This document shows positions 1-13,080 of a stretch of 64,000 bases of DNA, piece by piece. The notes under the pieces were generated by a model. It did no database searches, was not told the DNA's origin, and was given only the letters and a program-made list of their open reading frames with translations. Source of the DNA: Dugong dugon. Its lineage: Eukaryota > Chordata > Mammalia > Sirenia > Dugongidae. The translations under genes were made by a program, and so were the position numbers. The stretch lies in assembly GCA_030035585.1 (NCBI GenBank), contig CM057469.1, forward strand, positions 118,212,650 through 118,276,649, in the 5' to 3' direction. Position 1 is the stretch's first letter; every line of letters begins with the position of its first letter.

Positions 1-441
1 TTTATCATCTGATGTGATTTTCCTGAGTGTTGTAAATCCTGCCACTATGATTTTAATGAGGTGAGATTAGCAGCAGTTATGTTAATGAAATAGGACTTAA
101 TCTACAAGATTAGGTTTTTTGTTTTAGGTCATTCTCTTCTGAGATATAAAAGAAAGAAGCAAGCAGAGGGATAGGGGGACCTCATACCACCAAGAAAGCA
201 GCGCCAGGAGCAGAGCAATCCTTTGGACCTGAGGTTCTTGCACTGAAAACTCCTAGACCAGAGGAAGATTGATGACAGGGACCTTCCACCTGAGCTGACA
301 GAGGGAGAGAGAGAGAAACTTCCCCTAGAGATGGCACCCTGGGTTCAGACTTCTGGCCTCCTGGACTGTGAGAGAATAAATTTCTCCTTGTTGAAGCCAT
401 CTGCTTGTGGTATTTCTGTTATAGCAGCACTAGATATCTAA
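1..441 (+). repeat. LTR fossil (MaLR-like), 3' part
   Basis: A solitary LTR-like sequence cut by the left window edge. It runs through a TATA-like stretch (gagatataaaag near 140), a purine-rich middle and a typical MaLR-type end: an aataaa signal near 375, then a segment ending in ctaagacag at about 433-441. A clearly related copy lies at about 59955-60441 in the same orientation, so this is a dispersed family. No internal viral region is seen next to it. It is an old fossil. The family assignment (ERVL-MaLR-like, probably lineage-specific) is from memory of LTR ends. Confidence 0.6.
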
Positions 442-2357
442 GACAGAAGCCAAGATATGCTTTGTATGTGTACATTGGAGGTGGTTATCAGGGAAGAATA
501 TTTGAAAAGCAACAAATGGCACTGCAGAGCATAAGGGAACAACAATGTATTTGGGGTATAATCCTGGGTCAGAAAATATATGTTCATACACAGAAACACT
601 CACATAGGCACCACAGTATTCCCCTGTCACACACACTTACACACACACTCAAATGCTCTTACACAGTCATACACTTAGAAACATGTCTGCTCATAAACAC
701 CTCTTGTTTGTTTATTTTCTTAAATCAAGCTAGCTGTGAGCATGGAAGATTTGAAAAGAAAATAAATCAAAGAAAAAGTCACCTTTGCTTTGCTGAATTT
801 ATAAAATACTCTTTTGAGAAGGTCATTGATTTATCATCAGATAAATAGTTTCATCTCCCATGAAATCCTATAGACGCTACAGCAATTACTGAAGAAACTT
901 GCCCAATGGTCCCTGGAGGTGGCAGGTAGCAAGCTATCAACTCCTGTGATCAAAAGGGGACATCTAACCCTCTAATAGCTAATCACTTTGTGAGACAACT
1001 GACTTTCTAGATTCCTCTGCTAAAGAGAAAATTATCAGTTTAAGTCTCAGGCAGAGATTGTCCTACCTTTAAGGAAGGGACAAAAGGTTAGGAACACAGA
1101 GGAGAATGAAAGATATTTGGTTGAATGGGCCCTGCAAGTAAACGAATGATTCTAGTGTGAGTGTGAAAACAGATATAGAAAGAATTTATATAAAGAGACA
1201 TAGACATAAATACAGTTGTATAGATAGGTAGATAGGCAGGTAAGTAGGTAGATAGAGACACAAATATAGATATAGATATATCTAGAAAAGAAGTAGAGAA
1301 AGAGGCAAGACTTTAAATGGGTGGGGTATAAAGTTTTATCTGGGGAATTTTAAGAGTAAAAATAGTCTTAGGTGAATTATAAAACATTGGAATGGAAGGA
1401 GACTTTAGAGAATCTTGTTTTAAATATGGAAAAATCAACACCCAGAGAGATGAGAAATGGCAATAGATGGTCATTATGGACCCCACCTGTAACCACGAAT
1501 GCAATAACTTGTCAAAATTCTGGTGTACAAGGAGTAGAAGAAGGCCACTTTCAAAGCTATCCTTAGGGAGTGAGGACTTATAACAAAGTACAAACAAATG
1601 GTGACTCAGGTAGCTATGGGTGCTGGGAGGAGATAAATAAAAGATCCAAGACTCAAGGACATACCTCTAGCCTATTAGGGTCACCCACATCTTGTCATCA
1701 ATGGGTGGGATTGCCATTCCTTCCATGGCCTTCCCTAGATGAGTAGGGTGAGGTGTGGGGAGGAGCACTTCTGGAATATTTAGAATACCTTCCTTCTTTC
1801 GTGCTGTTTTGGTGTTCATTGCTACTTGACTTGTCCAGGTAGAGAAAGCTGTGTGTGTGCACCTGGTGTGAATTTCCTTCTCTGATTCATTTTTTCCTAA
1901 AGTTTGAGATCCTGCAGCATGAAGGGAGATGTATAAACATAGTATGTATTGTTGAAACTGGTACATTTTACAGGAATCTGGGAAGACCACGTCTCTGAGG
2001 TAGGGTTGTGCAATAGTCCCATGGTGAACAGAGGACCAATGCTTATCTTTAGTTTACATTTTTGTGATTTTTTTTGGAATGTGCCTCTCCTCCCCAATTT
2101 CCTAATAATTATGAAACCTTGAGGCATATCTTTCTCGATTCCCCTTTCCTCCAGGGCTAGCTTTTGATCCTTGGTACTGTTCGTTCCTTCCAGCATTCTC
2201 TCTCATTTGATACCCATCTAAGGTCTAAGGGTCGTGATTCTCTCTCCACACTTCCCATCTCACACAAGCCGTTATTATTGCTAAATTAGTGTTCTGTTAC
2301 CTGTCACTTCAAAGACCATATAATGACTAGTCTGCATTAGGACCATTGAACATTCCC
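442..2357. other. Unassigned non-coding stretch
   Basis: No gene or clear repeat family was recognised. It contains a short CA-rich patch near 615-655 and a degenerate GATA/GTAG microsatellite at about 1205-1285. The open frames here, up to 147 codons, have no recognisable domain and look like chance. Confidence 0.5.
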
Positions 2358-2560
2358 AAAAAACCAAACCCATTGATTATAGTCGATTCCTATTCTTAGC
2401 AACACTATAGAACAGGGTAGAACCGCCCCACGTGGTTTCCAAGGCTGTAAATATTTATGGAATCAGACTGCCACATCTTTCTCCCTTGGAACATCTGGTA
2501 GATTCAAACGGCCAACCTTTCAGTTAGTAGCTGAGTGCTTAACCAATGTACCACCAGGGC
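2358..2560 (-). repeat. AfroSINE-type SINE
   Basis: Reverse-strand copy of the tRNA-headed SINE common in this window. On the minus strand it starts gccctggtggtacattgg, has a B-box-like segment, then the shared body, and ends with a tail similar to actcgacggcaatgggtttgg. It abuts the 3' end of an RTE fragment that begins at 2561. Confidence 0.85.
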
Positions 2561-3057
2561 TTGTTGTTGTTATTAGGTGCCTTCAATTCAGTTCTGGCTC
2601 ATGACTCATAACAACCCTATGTACAATAGAATGAAACACTGCCCTGTCCTGCACCATCCTCACAATCATTGCCATGCTTGAGCCCATCCTTGCAGTCACT
2701 GTGTCAGTCCATCTCCTTGAGGGTCTTTCTCTTTTTCCCTAACCTTCTACTTTACCAAGCATGATGTCCTTCTCCAGGAACTGGTCCCTCCTGATAACGT
2801 GTCCAAAGTACGTGAGGTGAAGTTTCACCATTCTCGTTTCTAAGGAGCATTCTGGCTGTACTTCTTCCAAGACAGATTTGTTCATTCTTCTGGCAGTCCA
2901 TAGTATGTTCAGTATTTTTCACCAACAATAAAATTTAAAGACATTAATTCTTCTTTGGTCTTTCTTATTCATCGTCCAACTTTCACATGCATATGAGGCA
3001 ATTGAAAACACCATGGCTTTGGTCCTGAAAGTGACATCTTTGTTTTTTAACACTTTA
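2561..3057 (-). mobile_element. RTE LINE fragment, 3' part (split by L1-A)
   Basis: This is the reverse complement of the last part of the full-length RTE at 22780-25998. Matching blocks include the segment ending in ggcacctaacaacaacaa, the block around caggaactggtccctcctgata, and the region naming the cttccaagacagatttg motif. The rest of the same copy resumes at 10690. L1-A was inserted between the two halves. The fragment is 5' truncated and non-coding. Confidence 0.85.
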
Positions 3058-4047
3058 TTTTTATTTTTTATTTTTGGTGTAAATACTTCTTTTTTTAAAT
3101 TTTATCCCATACAAAAATTCACACATACATTGTTATGTGACTCGAATTGCTATCCCCGTACTGTGATAGCACACACCTCCTTTCCACCCCTGATTCCTCA
3201 CGTCCATTCAACCAGCTCCTAACCCTCTCTGCCTTCCCATCTCACCTCTGGACAGAAGCTGCCCATTTAGTCTCTTGAATCTACTTGAGCTAAGAGACAC
3301 ACTCCTCATGAGTATCACTTTATGTCCCACAGTCCAGCCCAATCCCTGTCTGAAGAGTTGGCCTTAGAAATTGTTTTAGGTCCGGGCTGATAGAGAATCC
3401 AGGGACTATGCTTTCCGGGGTTCCTCCAGTCTCAGTTAGACCATTAAGTCTGGTCTTCTTACTAGAATTTGAGTTCTGCATCCTACTCTTCTCCTGCTCC
3501 ATCCAGGACTCTCTCTTGTGTTCCCTGTCAGGGTGGTCATTGGTAGCCGGGCACCATCTAGTTCTGGTCTCAGGCTGATGAAGTCTCTGGTTTATGTGGA
3601 CCTTTCTGTCTCTTGGGCTACTACTTTCCCTGTGTCTTTCGTGTTTTTCATTCTCTTTTACTCCAGGTGGTTGGGACAAATTGATGCATCTTAGATGGCC
3701 GCTTGCAAGCTTTTAAGACTCCAGACACCACTCACCATAGTAGGATGCAGAACATTTTCTTAATAAGCTTTGTTATGCCAATTGACCTAGATGTCCCCTG
3801 AAAGCATGGTCCCCAGACCCCTACTCCTGCTACTCTGTCCCTCAAAGTGTTTGATTGTATGTAGGAAACTTCTTAGCTTTGGTTTAGTCCAGTTGTGCTG
3901 ACTTCCCCGGTAGTGTGTGCTGTCCTTCCCTTCACCTAAGATAATTCTTATATACTATCTAGTTAGTAAATAACCCTCACCTTCTCTCCCCACCCTTGTA
4001 ACCATCAAAGAACATTTTCTTCTGTGTATAAACCTTTTCTTGAGTTC

Positions 4048-7000
4048 TTATAATAGTGGTCTTATACAATATTTGTCCTTCTGTGACTGACTAAATTCAC
4101 TCAGCATAATGTCCTCCAGCTTCCTGCATGTTATAAGGTATTACATGGATTCATCGCTGTTCTTTATCGTTGTGTTGTATTCCATTGTGTGGATATACCA
4201 TAATTTGTTTATCCATTCGTCTGTTGATGGGCACCTAGGTTGTTACCATCTTTTTGCTATTGTGAACAGTGCTGCAATGAAAATGGGTGTGCATATATCT
4301 ATTCATGTGATGGCTCTTATTTCTCTAGGATATATTCCAAGGAGCCAGATAGCTGGATCTTATGGTACTTCTATTTCTAGCTTTTTAAGGAAGTGCCAAA
4401 TCGATTTCCAAAGTGGTTGTACCATTTTACATTCCCACCAACAGTGTATAAGTGTTCCTGTCTCTCCACAACCTCTACAACATTTATGATTTTGTGTCTT
4501 TTGGATCAATGCTAGCCTTGTTGGGGTGAGATGATATCTCATTGTAGTTTTGATCTGCATTTCTCTAATGGCTAATGATGGTGAGCATTTCTTCATGTTC
4601 CTGTTATCCGCCTGAATATCTTCTTTGGCAAAGTGCCTGTTCATATCTTTTACCCATTTTTTAGGTGGGTTATTTGTCTTTTTGTTGTTGAGGTTTTGCA
4701 TTATCTTGTAGATTTTAGAGATTAGACTCTGATCAGATTTGTCATAGCCAAAAATTTTTCCCAGTCTGTAGGTTGTCTTCTGACTCTTCTGGTGAAGTCC
4801 TTTGATAAGCATAAGTGTTTGATTTTTAGGAGCTCTCATTTATCTAGTCTCTCTTCTGGTGCTTGTGTATTGTTACTTATGGTTTGTAATGTGTTTATGC
4901 CATGTATTAGGGCTCTTAGCATTGTCTCTATTTTTTCTTCCATGATCTTTATCATTCTCTATTTTATATTTAAGTCTTTGATTCATTTTGAGTTAGTTTT
5001 TGTGCATAGTGTGAGGTACGGGTCTTGTATCAGTTTTTTGCAGATGGATATCCAGTTATGCCAGCACCATTTGTTAAAGAGACTGTCTTTTCCCCAATTA
5101 ATGGTCTTTGGGACTTCGTCAAATATCAGCTGCTCATAGGTGGATGAATTTATGTCTGGATTCTCAATTCTGTTCCATTGGTCTATGTATCTGTTGTTGT
5201 ACCAGTAACAGGCTGTTTTGACTACCGTGGCAGTATAATAGTTTCTAAAATCAGATAGTGTGAGGCCCTCACTTTGTTCTTCTTCTTGAGCAATGCTTTA
5301 CTTATTCAGGGCCTCTTCCCTTTCCATATGAAGTTGGTGATTAGTTTCTCCAACTCATTAAAAAATGCCAGTGGAATTTGGATCAGGATTGCATTGTAGC
5401 TGTAGATCACTATGGGTAGCATTGACATTTTCACAATGTTGAGTCTACCTATCCATGAACAAGGGTGTGTTTTTCCACTTATGCAGGTCTCTTTTGGTTT
5501 CTTGCAGTAGTGTCGTGTAGTTTTCATTGTATAGTTCTTTTACATCTCTGGTTAGATTTATTCCTAGACATTTTTTCTTCATGGGGGCTATTGTAAATGG
5601 TATTGATCTGATAATTTCCTCTTCGAAGTTCTCTTTGTTGGTGTAAAGAAATCCAACCGATTTTTGTATGTTTATCTTGTATCCTGAAACTTTGCTGAAA
5701 TCTTGTATTAGTTCCAATAGTTTTCTTATGGATTCTTTGGGGTTTTCTATGTATAAGATCATATCATCTGCAAATAGAGATACTTTTACTCTTCCCTACC
5801 AATTTGTATGCCCTTTATTTCTTTTTCTAGCATAATTGCTCTGGCTAGAACCTCCAGAACAGTGTTGAATAAGAGTACTGATAAAGGACATCCTTGTCTG
5901 GTTTCTGTTCTCAAGGGGAATGCTTTCAAGGTCTCTCCATTTAGGATGATGTTGGCTGTTGGCTTTGTATAAATGCCCTTAATTATACTGAGGGATTTTT
6001 CCTTCTTGTCCTATTTTGTTGAGAGTTTTTTATCATGAATGGATGTTGGGACTTTGTCAAATGCCTTTCCTGCATTGATTGATAAGATCATGTGGTTCTT
6101 GTCTTTTGTTTTATTTATGTGATGGATAACACTGATTGTTTTTCTAATGTTGAACCATCCCTGCATGCCTGGTATAAATCTCACTTGATCATGGTGAATT
6201 ATTTTTCTGATATGTTGCTGAATTCCATTGGCTAGAATTTTGTTGAGCATTATTGCGTCAATGTTCATGAGGGATATTGGTCTGTAATTTTCTGTTTTTG
6301 TGGTGTCTTTACCTGGTTTTGGTATCAGGGTTATGCTGGCTTCATAGAATGAGTATGGGGGGTATTCCATCCTTTTCTATGCTCTGAAATTCCTTTAGTA
6401 GAAGTGGTGTTAACTCTTCTCTGAAAGTTTGGTAGAATTCTCCAGTGAAGGCATCTAGGCTTAGGCTCTTTTGGGGGGGAGTTTTTTAATTACCTTTTCA
6501 ATCTCTTCTTTTGTTATGGGTTTATTTAGTTGTTCTATCTCTGTTTGTGTTAGTTTAGGTAGATAGTGAGTTTCTAGAAATTTGTCCATTTCCTCTCGGT
6601 TTTCAAATTTGTTAGAGTACAATTTTTTGTAGTATTCTGTTATGATTCTTTTAATTTCAGTTGGGTCTGTTGTGATATCACCCACCTCATTTCTTACATG
6701 GGTTATCTGCTTCCTCTCCTGTTTTTCTTTTGTTGGTTTGGCCAAAGGTTTGTCAATTTTGTTGAATTTCTCAAAGAACCAGCTTTTGGTCTTGTTAACT
6801 CTTTCAATAGTTTTTCTATTCTCTATTTCATTTAATTTTGCTCTAATTCTTATTATTTCCTTTCTTCTGATGCCTGAGGGCTTCTATTGCTGCTCTCTTT
6901 CTACTTGTTCCAGTTGTAGGGTTAATATTTTGATTATGGCCCTTTCTTCTTTTTGGATGTGTGCATTTATTGCTATAAACTGACCTCTGAGTACTGCTTT

Positions 7001-7857
7001 TGCTGTGTCCCAAAGGTTCTGATTGGATGTGTTTTCATTCTCATTTGATTCTATGAATTTCTTTATTCCATCCTTAATTCTTCTATAACCCAGTAGTTTT
7101 TGAGCAAGGTGTTGTTCAGTTTCCATGTGTATGAGTTTTTTGCTTGCTTTTTCTGTTGTTGATTTCTACTTTTATAGCTTTATGGTCAGAAAAGATGCTT
7201 TGTAGTATTTCAATCCTTTGGATTTTGTTAAGGTTTGCTTTGTGGCCTAATATGTGGTCTATTCTGGAGACTGTTCCATGTGTGTTGGAAAAAAAAGTAT
7301 ACTTGGCTACTGTTGGGTGGAATGTTCAGTATACATCTATGAGATCAAGTTGGTCGATTGTAGCATTTAGCTCTTTCGTGTCTTTGTTGAGCTTCTTTCT
7401 GGATGTTCTATGCTTCACCGAAAGTGGTGTGTTGAAGTCTCCTACTACTATTGTGGAGTTGTCTGTCTCTGTTTTCAGTGCTGTTAGAGTTTGTTTTACG
7501 TATTTTGGAGCCTTGTCATTGGGTGTGTAAATATTTATTATAGTTATGTCCTCCTGGTGTACTGACCCTTTAATCATCATATAGTGTCCTTCCTTATCCT
7601 TTGTGGTGAATTTTAAAGTCTATTTTGTCAGAGATTAATATTGCCACTCCTGCTCTTTTTTGAGTGTTGTTTGCTTGATATTTTTTTTTCCATCCTTTGA
7701 GTTTTAGTTTGTTTGTGTCTTTAAGCCTCTTGTAGGTAGCATGTAGATGAATCATGTTTTTTTTTATCCAGTCTGCCATTCTCTGTCTCTTTATTGATGC
7801 ATTTAGTCCATTTAAATTCAGCGTAATTATTGATAGGTACGAGTTTAGTGCTGTCAT
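4048..7857 (-). pseudogene. L1-A ORF2 remnant (endonuclease / reverse transcriptase)
   Basis: Decayed L1 ORF2. The start is placed at the ATG at 7857 (MTALNSYLSIITLNLNGLN), aligned with the start of ORF2 in L1-Y, and the stop TAA at 4048-4050 follows the RPLL-like end shared with L1-Y. Open blocks in the expected order are the endonuclease N-terminus (7594-7857), the NIYTPNDKAP and VVGDFN endonuclease motifs (7326-7580), the linker (6884-7126), an RT N-terminal block (6011-6745), an RT block with the SVGFLYTN segment (5445-5762), and the C-terminal Cys motif [17 protein letters not shown] (4360-4839). The blocks sit in different frames, so several indels are present. In life ORF2p would nick DNA and reverse-transcribe L1 RNA; this copy cannot encode it. 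Confidence 0.9.
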
Positions 7858-8278
7858 TTTGATGTCTTTTTTTGTGTATTGTTCACAGTTTCTTTGTTCC
7901 ACTTAATTTTCTGTGCTGAGTCATTTTTCTTTATGTATTTTCTTTTCATCTTTTTCATTGTTGTTGATTTTGTGTTTGTTGAGTCTTTATATTTTTCTAG
8001 TTTTTTATTTTGACTTGTAGGATTAACTTCCTTTGTAGTTACCTTAATATTTACCCCTATTTTTCTAAGTTTATACCAGTCTTTTATTTCTTTTTATTGT
8101 CTTGACTTCCTCTCCATATGAAAAATCTATGTCTACATTTTTTAAGTCCCTCTTTTTGGTTTTAATGTTGTTATCTTTTACATATTGATGTCTGTTTCCC
8201 TATTTTCAGTGTTTTAGCTTTGATTTCCTTTTGTGACTTCCCTATCTGATTTGCTATCTGGTTGCTCTGTCCTGTGTT

Positions 8279-9265
8279 CTAGTCTTGGGTTGTTATTTGA
8301 TGTTACTGATTTTCTAACTGGAGGAGTCCCTTTATTATTTCTTGCAATTTTGGTTTGGTTTTTGCAGATTCCCTAAACTTCTATTTATCTGGAAATGCCC
8401 TAATTTTGCCATCATATTTAAGAGACAGTTTTGCTGGATATATAATACTTGGCTGGCAGTTTTTTCCTTCAAGGCTTTATATATGTTGTCCCATTGCCTT
8501 TTTGTCTTCATGGTTTCTGCTGAGTAGTCCGAGCTTAGTCTTACTGACTCTTCGTTGTAGATGACTTTTCATTTATCTCTAGCCGCTCTTAAAAATTCTC
8601 TCTTTGTCTTTGGTTTTGGGAAGTTTGATTATAATATATCTTGGTGACTTTCTTTGGTATCTACATTTTGTTGGTTTCGATGAGCATCTTGGATAGATAT
8701 CTTGTCATCTTTCACAATATCAGGGAAGTTTTCTGCCAACAAATCTTCAACAATTCTCTCTTATTTTCTGTTGTCCCCCCACCCCCCACCCCGTTCTGGC
8801 AATCCAATCACTTGTAGGTTAGTAGGTTATTCCTCTTGATACAGTCCTACATAATTCTTAGGGTTTCTTCATTTTTTTAATTCGTTTATCTGATTTTTCC
8901 TCAAATAAGTTGATGTTAAGTGCTTTATCTTCAGTCTCACTAATTCTGACTTCTATTGCCTCAATTCTGCTCCTATGACTTTCTATTGAGTTGTTTAATT
9001 CTGACATTTTATTGTTAATCTTCTAGATTTCTGATTGCTGTCTCTCTGTGGATTCTTGCAGCCTGTTAAATTTGTCATTATGCTCTTCTCTAATCTTTTT
9101 AATTTCCTCTGTTGCGTGTTCTGTGTTTTGCTTAATTTCCTTCCTAAAGTCTTGAAGAGTTCTGTATATTAATCTTTTGTATTCTGCCTCTGGTAATTGT
9201 AAGAAATTTTCCTCCTCTGGAAAATTTCTAGATTCTTTATTTTGGGAGCTTACTGAAGCCATCAT
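8279..9265 (-). pseudogene. L1-A ORF1 remnant (RNA-binding chaperone)
   Basis: Decayed L1 ORF1, starting at the ATG at 9265 (MMASVSSQNKESRNFPEE). The first 80 codons are open and resemble the start of ORF1p with a coiled-coil-forming stretch (LQESTERQQSEI), then a TAG at 9023-9025. Downstream, RNA-binding and C-terminal sequence can be followed, with further breaks, to about 8279. The stop at 9023 falls at the codon that is also a stop in L1-Y but is glutamine in L1-D. Confidence 0.82.
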
Positions 9266-10660
9266 GGATTGCCTCTTTATGTGATTTTATATTGACTGTC
9301 GTCTCTGAGCCATCAATAAGTTATTATATTTATTTATTTTATGTTTGCTTACTGTGTTCTAGCTTCTTGTTTGTTTTGATATGCCCAAATAGGTTGCTTA
9401 TATGAGCTAATTTTATTATTGGCATCTTAGAAGCTCTAATGTCCTGTCACCAGGTGGTTAGGTCTGTTACTAGGTATGTGAGCTCAGGAGTCTGCCCACT
9501 CCTCCTGTATGGATTCAGCTCAGGTGCCCAGGTAGCTAGCCACCAAATGTGTGGTGTAGGCTCTCACTTACAATCCTAGACAGGCATGGGTGATTGGTGT
9601 AGGCACAGGCATCTGGCTGCAGCAGGGGGACACACTCTGAGCAAGGCAGGGGGTTGACAGCTGCCCCCAAGTGTCCAGGAGGAAGGCATGTCTCTCTTCC
9701 TTAGAGTGCATAGGTGGGCTGGTTTTGCAGCTGGACTATGAGCAGCTAGTGCTGTTGGCTGTAAGGACTGGGGAGCACCTCTTATTCATGAGCCGCTATC
9801 GCAAGTGGCTAGGTGGTGTGGCTAGAGTCAGCAGTCCTCAGGCCCCTGATGTGGGTAGGTGACCCTGCTCAATTGGCAGAGCAGCATCAAATGTCAAGAA
9901 CCTGCCACTTCATAGCTGAAACAGTGGAAGTTAGAGTTCCAGTATATACCCTGTTGTACTGCGGTAACAAGGGCCTACGCTGCTGAAATGGGCCCACACA
10001 AGTCTATGCAGGAGGAAAAGCACTCAAAGTCCATGGATCCCTTATGCCTGTGAGTAGGCAAAGGAGCTGTGCCTACCCTGGGTTCCTGTCTTAGGGAAGT
10101 CAGCAGTTTATTTTTCCTCTTTTTGTTAATTTTTTCACTCTCCAAGGTAGGAAGAATGGCTGCAGGCATGTGACAATACCTACTTCCAGGCCAGGGGACT
10201 CGGCAATTGCTGAAGCTGGTCCTGGATCCAGTGCAGAGCAGGGAGTAGGAAGGCAAGTGGGAGAGAGGTTTCTTCCCTAAGGAGGGTGTTTTTGATCCAC
10301 GTGGTAGGCCATATGCAAGTAGTTATATTTCTTTGAGGGCTGCTTCTCACTTGTTCTGTGTGGCCAAGTTGACTCTCAGTGGCTGGGTCTCTCCTGGTGC
10401 AGAATACGCCTCCCGAGCATGGCTGCTTGCCTGCCTCACTGCTCACCCCCGAGCTGATTAGGCCTGAAGGGCTCAGGCTCTTGCTGGGTCAGGTCGGGCA
10501 CCTCTTTGCTGCTTCCAAACCATCTCTTCCTCCCCCCTGCCACTCGGTCCAGTTCCTCAACTCTGCCTTTGATGTTCAAGGCTCCCAGATTGCCATATAT
10601 AATAGAATCACTTTTTTTTTCACGTCTTTGCTGTAAGAGGGTCCACCGGAACCATCTGAC

Positions 10661-10676
10661 TACTCTGCCATCTTGG
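10661..10676 (-). promoter_or_regulatory. YY1-like site at the 5' end of L1-A
   Basis: On the minus strand the element begins within a few bases of gggcggggccaagatggcag. The ccaagatggc core lies about 14 nt from the inferred 5' end at 10689. A YY1 site near +13 is known to position transcription start in other L1s. Its position supports this copy being full length. Confidence 0.6.
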
Positions 10677-10689
10677 CCCCGCCCTCTTC

Positions 10690-10846
10690 TGTTTTTTCAC
10701 ACTTTAAAGAGGTCTTTTGCAGCAGATTTGCCCAATGCAATGCGTTGTTTGATTTCTTGAGTGGGCTGCTTCCATGAGTGTTGACTTCAGATCCAAGTAA
10801 AATGAAATCCTTGACAACTTCAATCTTTTCTCAGTTTATCATGATG
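10690..10846 (-). mobile_element. RTE LINE fragment, 5' part (split by L1-A)
   Basis: Continuation of the reverse-strand RTE of 2561-3057 across the L1-A insertion. The block ctttaaagaggtcttttgca through aaatccttgacaacttcaat matches the reverse complement of about 25340-25500 of the full-length RTE. The element ends (5' truncated) near 10846. Confidence 0.82.
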
Positions 10847-10859
10847 TTGCAAATATTTA

Positions 10860-10925
10860 TAGCAAATATTTATTGAGGCTCACTACGTGCCAGGCCCAAT
10901 GCTAACTTATTCACATTATCCAACC
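10860..10925 (-). repeat. MIR fragment
   Basis: Short reverse-strand MIR-like piece: tttattgaggctcactacgt and gccaggcccaatgctaac match the 3' end of MIR (life of a tRNA-derived ancient SINE), followed by the cattatccaac block. Confidence 0.55.
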
Positions 10926-12189
10926 AGGGAGAGGGTTGAGATCTGAGTTGACTGAGGTGGGTTAAAGCATTGTTCTCAGAAGGCCTATGCAGAAATGCAA
11001 ATACTTCATTTATTAGAGAATAGTCATTGGTAACATGTAAGCATGGATCGGTTTATCAAAATGCTCACCAAAGGGAAGGGCCATATAGCCCAAAGACTTA
11101 TGATTGAGGAAGAAGTAAACCAAGACAACAATTATTTCAAGATGAAGAAAAAATATTATAAAGGTAACTGGTATGTTTGCTAATTTAAATAATTATTGAT
11201 TTGAACAATCTGCGACTATTTAATTACACGCTTACTGTTTGTACTCATAGAAGTCCCAAGAGCCGGTGAATGGAGGTTTTTTGGTGCCCAAAAGTTCTTT
11301 CCTCTTGGGTTACTTCTTCAGAACACTTGTGTTTTCTGGACATTTTAATAACCTGATTTCCTTCTCTGGTCCTGTCTCATGATGATGTAAGGGCATTTCC
11401 AATGATAAGTTACTAGGGTATCTGATTTGTCCCTGCATTTATCTAGACAAGAGTTTAGTGATACGATAGACCTATGGCATACTTGGCAGAAATAAAACAC
11501 ACCAAAAACAAAATGGATTACATGAGGAAGTCGTTTTCAGAAGTACTTCATATTATATTATCCCTCCTTCTCCCTCCATTATTACATTAAAAGTTCTGAG
11601 AAATACTATAAAAAAGAATCCAGTTTCCCAAAATTATTTGACCTTAGGCCTTTTTGGGTGATCACACTGGGGAAAATACTCCTAATAAATATATCATGAA
11701 AGTCTTATGAGCTCAGAGAATTCCAAGTCCGTTTTTCTCTTCAGTAAGCTCTTCTTCTCTCTACAGCATATGGTGACTATTCTTACAGGGTGAATTCTTA
11801 CTGGAATATTTTAACCTATACCTGGGTAGGAGCCTACACCTGCTTACCTATGTTTTCACAGAGTTTGTGTGTGTCGTTCAGTAAGCTGGTTCTAGGATTT
11901 GGATCTTATGTTCTATTTACATGGCTTTTTCTTTAACATATTTTTACTACCCCCTCCTTCATTTAATGCCTTTTTTTGGATTGATTATTTATCTTCTCTC
12001 ACTTATTTTTCTGCTTGTGTGTACATATTTGGAATTATTACAGTCAACTTCTGCTATTTTAGTGAACAGGTTTATAATTTTAACATGCATGTATGATTTT
12101 AAGAAGTCTGAAAATCAATATCACCTCTCTTGTCATGAACTCTGAATGAAACTTTGATATTATTCTAATAATCTCCTTCCTGTTTTACA
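10926..12189. other. Unassigned non-coding stretch
   Basis: Nothing recognised: moderately AT-rich sequence with no open frame bearing a domain, no SINE boxes and no clear repeat ends. Confidence 0.45.
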
Positions 12190-12517
12190 GCTTATTGTTG
12201 TCTAGAATTTTAATGTATCTTATATTTTACTGCCAAAATTTTCATTTTTATTATTATTTTATAAAGCAACAGTTTTTGTTTTTAGATTTACCCACACTTA
12301 GTTATTTCTTTGCTTCTTGTATTTTAGTCCTTTTATCTGTGTTTACTTTCCTTCTCAAATATAATTTTTATAAGTTGCTTTAGTAATACATTTATATTAA
12401 CAGTTATTTGCTCTTAATATTTAAAAATATTACTTTATTGTCTTATAACCTCTATGGTTGCCATCAAGATATCTACTACCATTGTAATGGTAATCTCTTT
12501 CCAGAAAAATCTAAATG

Positions 12518-13080
12518 TGGTAGGCAGAATTTTAAGATGGCCTCCAATATTTGCACCCCCCAGTGTATCCATCTTATATCATTCTCTCCAGTTGAATTGG
12601 TCAGGACCTGTGAATAAGAGGGGATTATATTTCCATGATTACATTACTTTATATGGCAAAGGTAAAGGGATTTTATGAATGTAATTAAGATCCCAAATCA
12701 GTTGATTTTAAAGTAAAGACTGAGACTCACTTAATGAGGTAAAAGGCCTTAAAAGTGGGAGTGGACCCTTCCTGAAGGCAGAAATGCTCTTCTGTTGCCC
12801 TTAAAAAAGCAGAAAGCCATGTTTGGAATTCCCTATGTTATCTGCGGAGCCTCTAGGAGCTCAGGCCTGAATTCTACAACTGTTGGACATGCGCAGGACC
12901 CTCAAGATTCAGATAAGAAAGCAGCCTGGCTGACAGCTCGATGGTAGTCTTGTGAGACTCTAGGGAGAGCATGCAGCTAAGCAGTGCTCTGACTCCTAAC
13001 CATGGAAACTGGGAGAAAATAAACATGTGTGGTCTTAAGCCACTGAGTTTGTTACGCAGCAGTAGAAAACTTACACATGA
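12518..13080 (+). repeat. LTR-like fossil
   Basis: Starts near gtaggcagaattttaagatg and ends with an aataaa signal near 13018, followed by the cttaagccactgagtttgtt segment typical of old mammalian LTR ends. Solitary, without internal viral sequence. Old and decayed. The exact family is not identified. Confidence 0.45.

Larger units (their letters stand above)
3058..10689 (-). mobile_element. Full-length older L1 (L1-A)
   Basis: A 7.6-kb reverse-strand L1 flanked by a 17-bp target duplication with one mismatch: tgttttttaacacttta at 3041-3057 and tgttttttcacacttta at 10690-10706. In element order it has a 5' UTR (10689-9266) starting with a YY1-like site, ORF1, a spacer of about 420 bp, ORF2, and a 3' UTR ending in a degenerate A-rich tail (T-rich on the plus strand at 3058-3100). 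Both ORFs carry many frameshifts and stops, so it is dead and moderately old. It landed in an RTE fragment. Confidence 0.92.

Noticed and set aside
405-848. 147-codon plus-strand frame
   Set aside because: It begins in an LTR end and runs through a CA-rich patch (many His and Thr). No domain or coding-like composition.
2561-3057. Host exon with conserved-looking sequence
   Set aside because: It is the reverse complement of the RTE 3' end present in full at 22780-25998.
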